Of a DNA stretch of 46,751 nt, positions 46,101-46,751 are shown piece after piece (position 1 is the stretch's first letter; every line of letters starts with the position of its first letter). The translations under genes were made by a program, and so were the position numbers. Under the pieces are notes generated by a model. It saw only the letters and a list, made by a program, of their open reading frames with translations, was not told where the DNA came from and made no database searches. This DNA is from a virus: positions 1 to 46,751 of IMG/VR virus record IMGVR_UViG_3300027741_000109, one strand, 5' to 3'.

Positions 46101-46751
46101 TGTTGTGAAACTTGGACTTGTAAGCGCACCAGTACTTGTAATATTAGTTTGTGCTGCAGTTGATAGTGTACCAGTTAAGGTTGTGCCTGTATTACCTATT
46201 GTACCAGCATATACTGCTGAACCATTAATTAAATTACCATTTATCGCAGCAGCAGTATTACCTATTGTGGTTGCGTATAGGTTTGTTGCATTGATAGTGG
46301 CACCGTTAGTTGTGCCTTGTAGATTTGTAGTTCCACTTACAGTAAGTGATCCTAATGTACCAACACTTGTAATGTTTGTTTGTGCATTAGTTATTAGGGT
46401 TCCGCTTAAGCCGCTATTTGCTACTACATAAGCAGCATATAAGTTGGCTGTTTGCGAAGTGATGTTACCACTAGTTACAAGACCAGTTAACGTTCCAACA
46501 CTTGTGATGTTTGTTTGACTTGCACTCTGACTGTTTAGTGTTCCATAAAGTACTGCACCAGCATTACCAATCGTGCCACCAATAACAGTAGGAGCAGCAA
46601 TTGTTCCAGTAGAAGTTAAACCAGTAAGTGTGCCAACGCTTGTAATATTAGTCTGTGCTGCCGTTGATAACGTACCAGTGAGTGTGGCACCGCTGTTGCC
46701 AATAGTACCAGCAGTAATGGTTGTAAATGCACCTGTATTTCCGCCATTTGC
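43143..46751 (-). CDS. Giant repeat-rich fibre protein, N-terminus beyond window
   Basis: At least 1202 residues. I followed the frame codon by codon: no stop occurs from 43143 to the right edge. The TTG at 45773 is therefore an internal codon, not the start. The protein is built from repeated blocks such as TTGAIVVSGGIGVGGN, TSGTLISSGGAGIAGN, LTSPSFTTSGGGQLTGYHTGA and GSFTTVTVSG, plus a LamG domain (residues about 370-570 counted from codon 45773). Repeats recur at 20-60 codon intervals, consistent with a long trimeric shaft that binds host glycans. Confidence 0.85.
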   Translation of the reverse strand, partial: ANGGNTGAFTTITAGTIGNSGATLTGTLSTAAQTNITSVGTLTGLTSTGTIAAPTVIGGTIGNAGAVLYGTLNSQSASQTNITSVGTLTGLVTSGNITSQTANLYAAYVVANSGLSGTLITNAQTNITSVGTLGSLTVSGTTNLQGTTNGATINATNLYATTIGNTAAAINGNLINGSAVYAGTIGNTGTTLTGTLSTAAQTNITSTGALTSPSFTTSSGGQLTGYHTGAIGANAANSGAFTTLTASGNTTLNNYANIYIATGSTASTSALSIIGNIYGQGGTGYLDFLKLTNTYSAGTNPNKYFRLNPTGGLEVVNSAYTQTIFILSDTGSITIPTTATATVGNLVTTNGVYWPNGSVYSSGGSGSPGGASTQIQFNNGGSFGGATSLQYISASGNLVSSSTTASTNNTTGAIVVSGGIGVGGNVTADIVHATNNGNGTNFQIGDDLWLGDINVANTARVMGQQDNTQGYIVFGSTNATNYIGRSGSNPITVTGAFNVTGTTNLQGTTNGTTINATTIQGGTIGNSGATLTGTLSTAAQTNITSVGILTGLVSSANITAQTANVYAAYVVANSGLSGTLITNAQTNITSTGSLTSPSFTTSGGGQLTGYHTGAIGANSANSGSFTTVTVSGITNLQGNTNGVTINAANVYATTIGNVSANGSISAAYATLNSTVNNSLFFNGSNSSVSGTVAAVNGNFTMEAWVYPTVLASSGNPGVVSIMNSTGTNTGFWLWVDVTGWYVRNLAGNFLTYTASPPTNNKWYHVALVRSGSTTSLYINGVSVASTVTALTFTDTTFLAGDFNTAGGHNYFTGYITGIRYVSGTAVYTANFAPPYASPTSIANTALLLNVTSSAAYITDGSSAAVTITATGLPTFSTLTYANTFVTTAFIASPFLYANSNTGSTSTTTGTMVITGGAGISGNLYVGNIVTTSGIFYPNGSTAGGGGGGSSTAAGANTAIQFANGTAFGGATYLQYNYVSGNLVSNSATTSTSTTTGAIVISGGMGVGGNLYVGGNLSIAGNTTFINTTTITTTDTIAAPTINAGTFGNTGAVFTGASFTTSGGGQHVGYLTGAIGANIANSGSFTTIATTGNATIGSNSWIIANNFSTTAGTNGNLYLDPDGAGDVVLSAATTLYLLDNTATNSTTSGTLISSGGAGIAGNVYVGGNIYTQQRTGYTYSGNSTSVAYTYYNSTTNSLDTVFG

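Noticed and set aside
43327-46431. Several plus-strand ORFs rich in Leu, Val, Pro
   Set aside because: All are antisense to fibre repeats, and their similarity to each other only mirrors the repeats.
43143-46751. Possible CRISPR-like repeats
   Set aside because: The repeats are in frame, variable in length and coding; there are no uniform repeat-spacer units.
1-46751. Prophage attachment sites, integrase or insertion sequences
   Set aside because: None found; content is that of a lytic T4-like phage and the only mobile genes are the two GIY-YIG endonucleases.

Overview
The window is a piece of a large, AT-rich, contractile-tailed (T4-like, myovirus-type) phage genome. The evidence is a set of recognisable T4-type virion genes (gp4, gp13, gp14, gp15, a gp16 candidate, gp18, gp19 and a second tube-fold protein), a dNMP kinase, two free-standing GIY-YIG homing endonucleases, two DNA methyltransferases, about 20 tRNA genes and long LamG-containing fibre genes. 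The host is probably a Gram-negative proteobacterium: the phage carries PstS, a lipoprotein and an outer-membrane barrel whose mature N-terminus (DLPSKK followed by a Pro/Ala-rich stretch) resembles alphaproteobacterial Omp25/Omp31-type porins. An aquatic alphaproteobacterial host is an inference, not shown.

Layout. 1-13.9 kb, minus strand: structural block (unknown virion genes, GIY-YIG endonuclease, gp16-like, gp4, tube-fold protein, gp19, gp18, dNMP kinase, gp13) followed by small unknown genes, a 390-aa unknown and a gamma-glutamylcyclotransferase-like protein. 14-15.5 kb: two small exported/membrane proteins (+) and an outer-membrane barrel (-). 15.7-24.7 kb, plus strand: cell-wall hydrolase, Api92/YubB-like protein, a small methyltransferase, a tandem run of overlapping tiny paralogues, a FliL-like periplasmic protein, UDP-sugar dehydrogenase plus a companion protein, and a translationally coupled run of small acidic proteins ending in a metallophosphoesterase. 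24.7-25.3 kb (-): two small unknown genes. 25.4-28.4 kb (+): Dam-like and N4/N6 DNA methyltransferases, and pstS behind a Pho-box-like site. 28.5-34.9 kb: tRNA and small-RNA region with a second GIY-YIG gene, a glutamine-amidotransferase-like gene and membrane genes on the minus strand. 34.9-39.5 kb (+): PP-loop ATPase, gp14, gp15, Nudix hydrolase. 39.5-46.75 kb (-): MptE/DUF115-like protein and three fibre genes, the last running off the right edge.

Regulation. Two promoter classes are visible. Class 1 is host-like: TTGACA, 16-17 bp, TATATT, often with the -10 inside a TATATT-N3-AATATA palindrome; it drives small accessory genes and tRNA operons. Class 2 is a T4-late-like box, (A/C/G)TAAATA, before virion and lysis genes. 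In eight genes this box sits exactly 5 nt before the ATG with no Shine-Dalgarno sequence, which by T4 spacing puts +1 on the start codon; leaderless late mRNAs are the most interesting hypothesis here. The tandem family of tiny proteins ending in a Phe-x-x-x-Arg-Trp/Phe-like tail, and several non-canonical tRNAs, are the other main candidates for undescribed biology.
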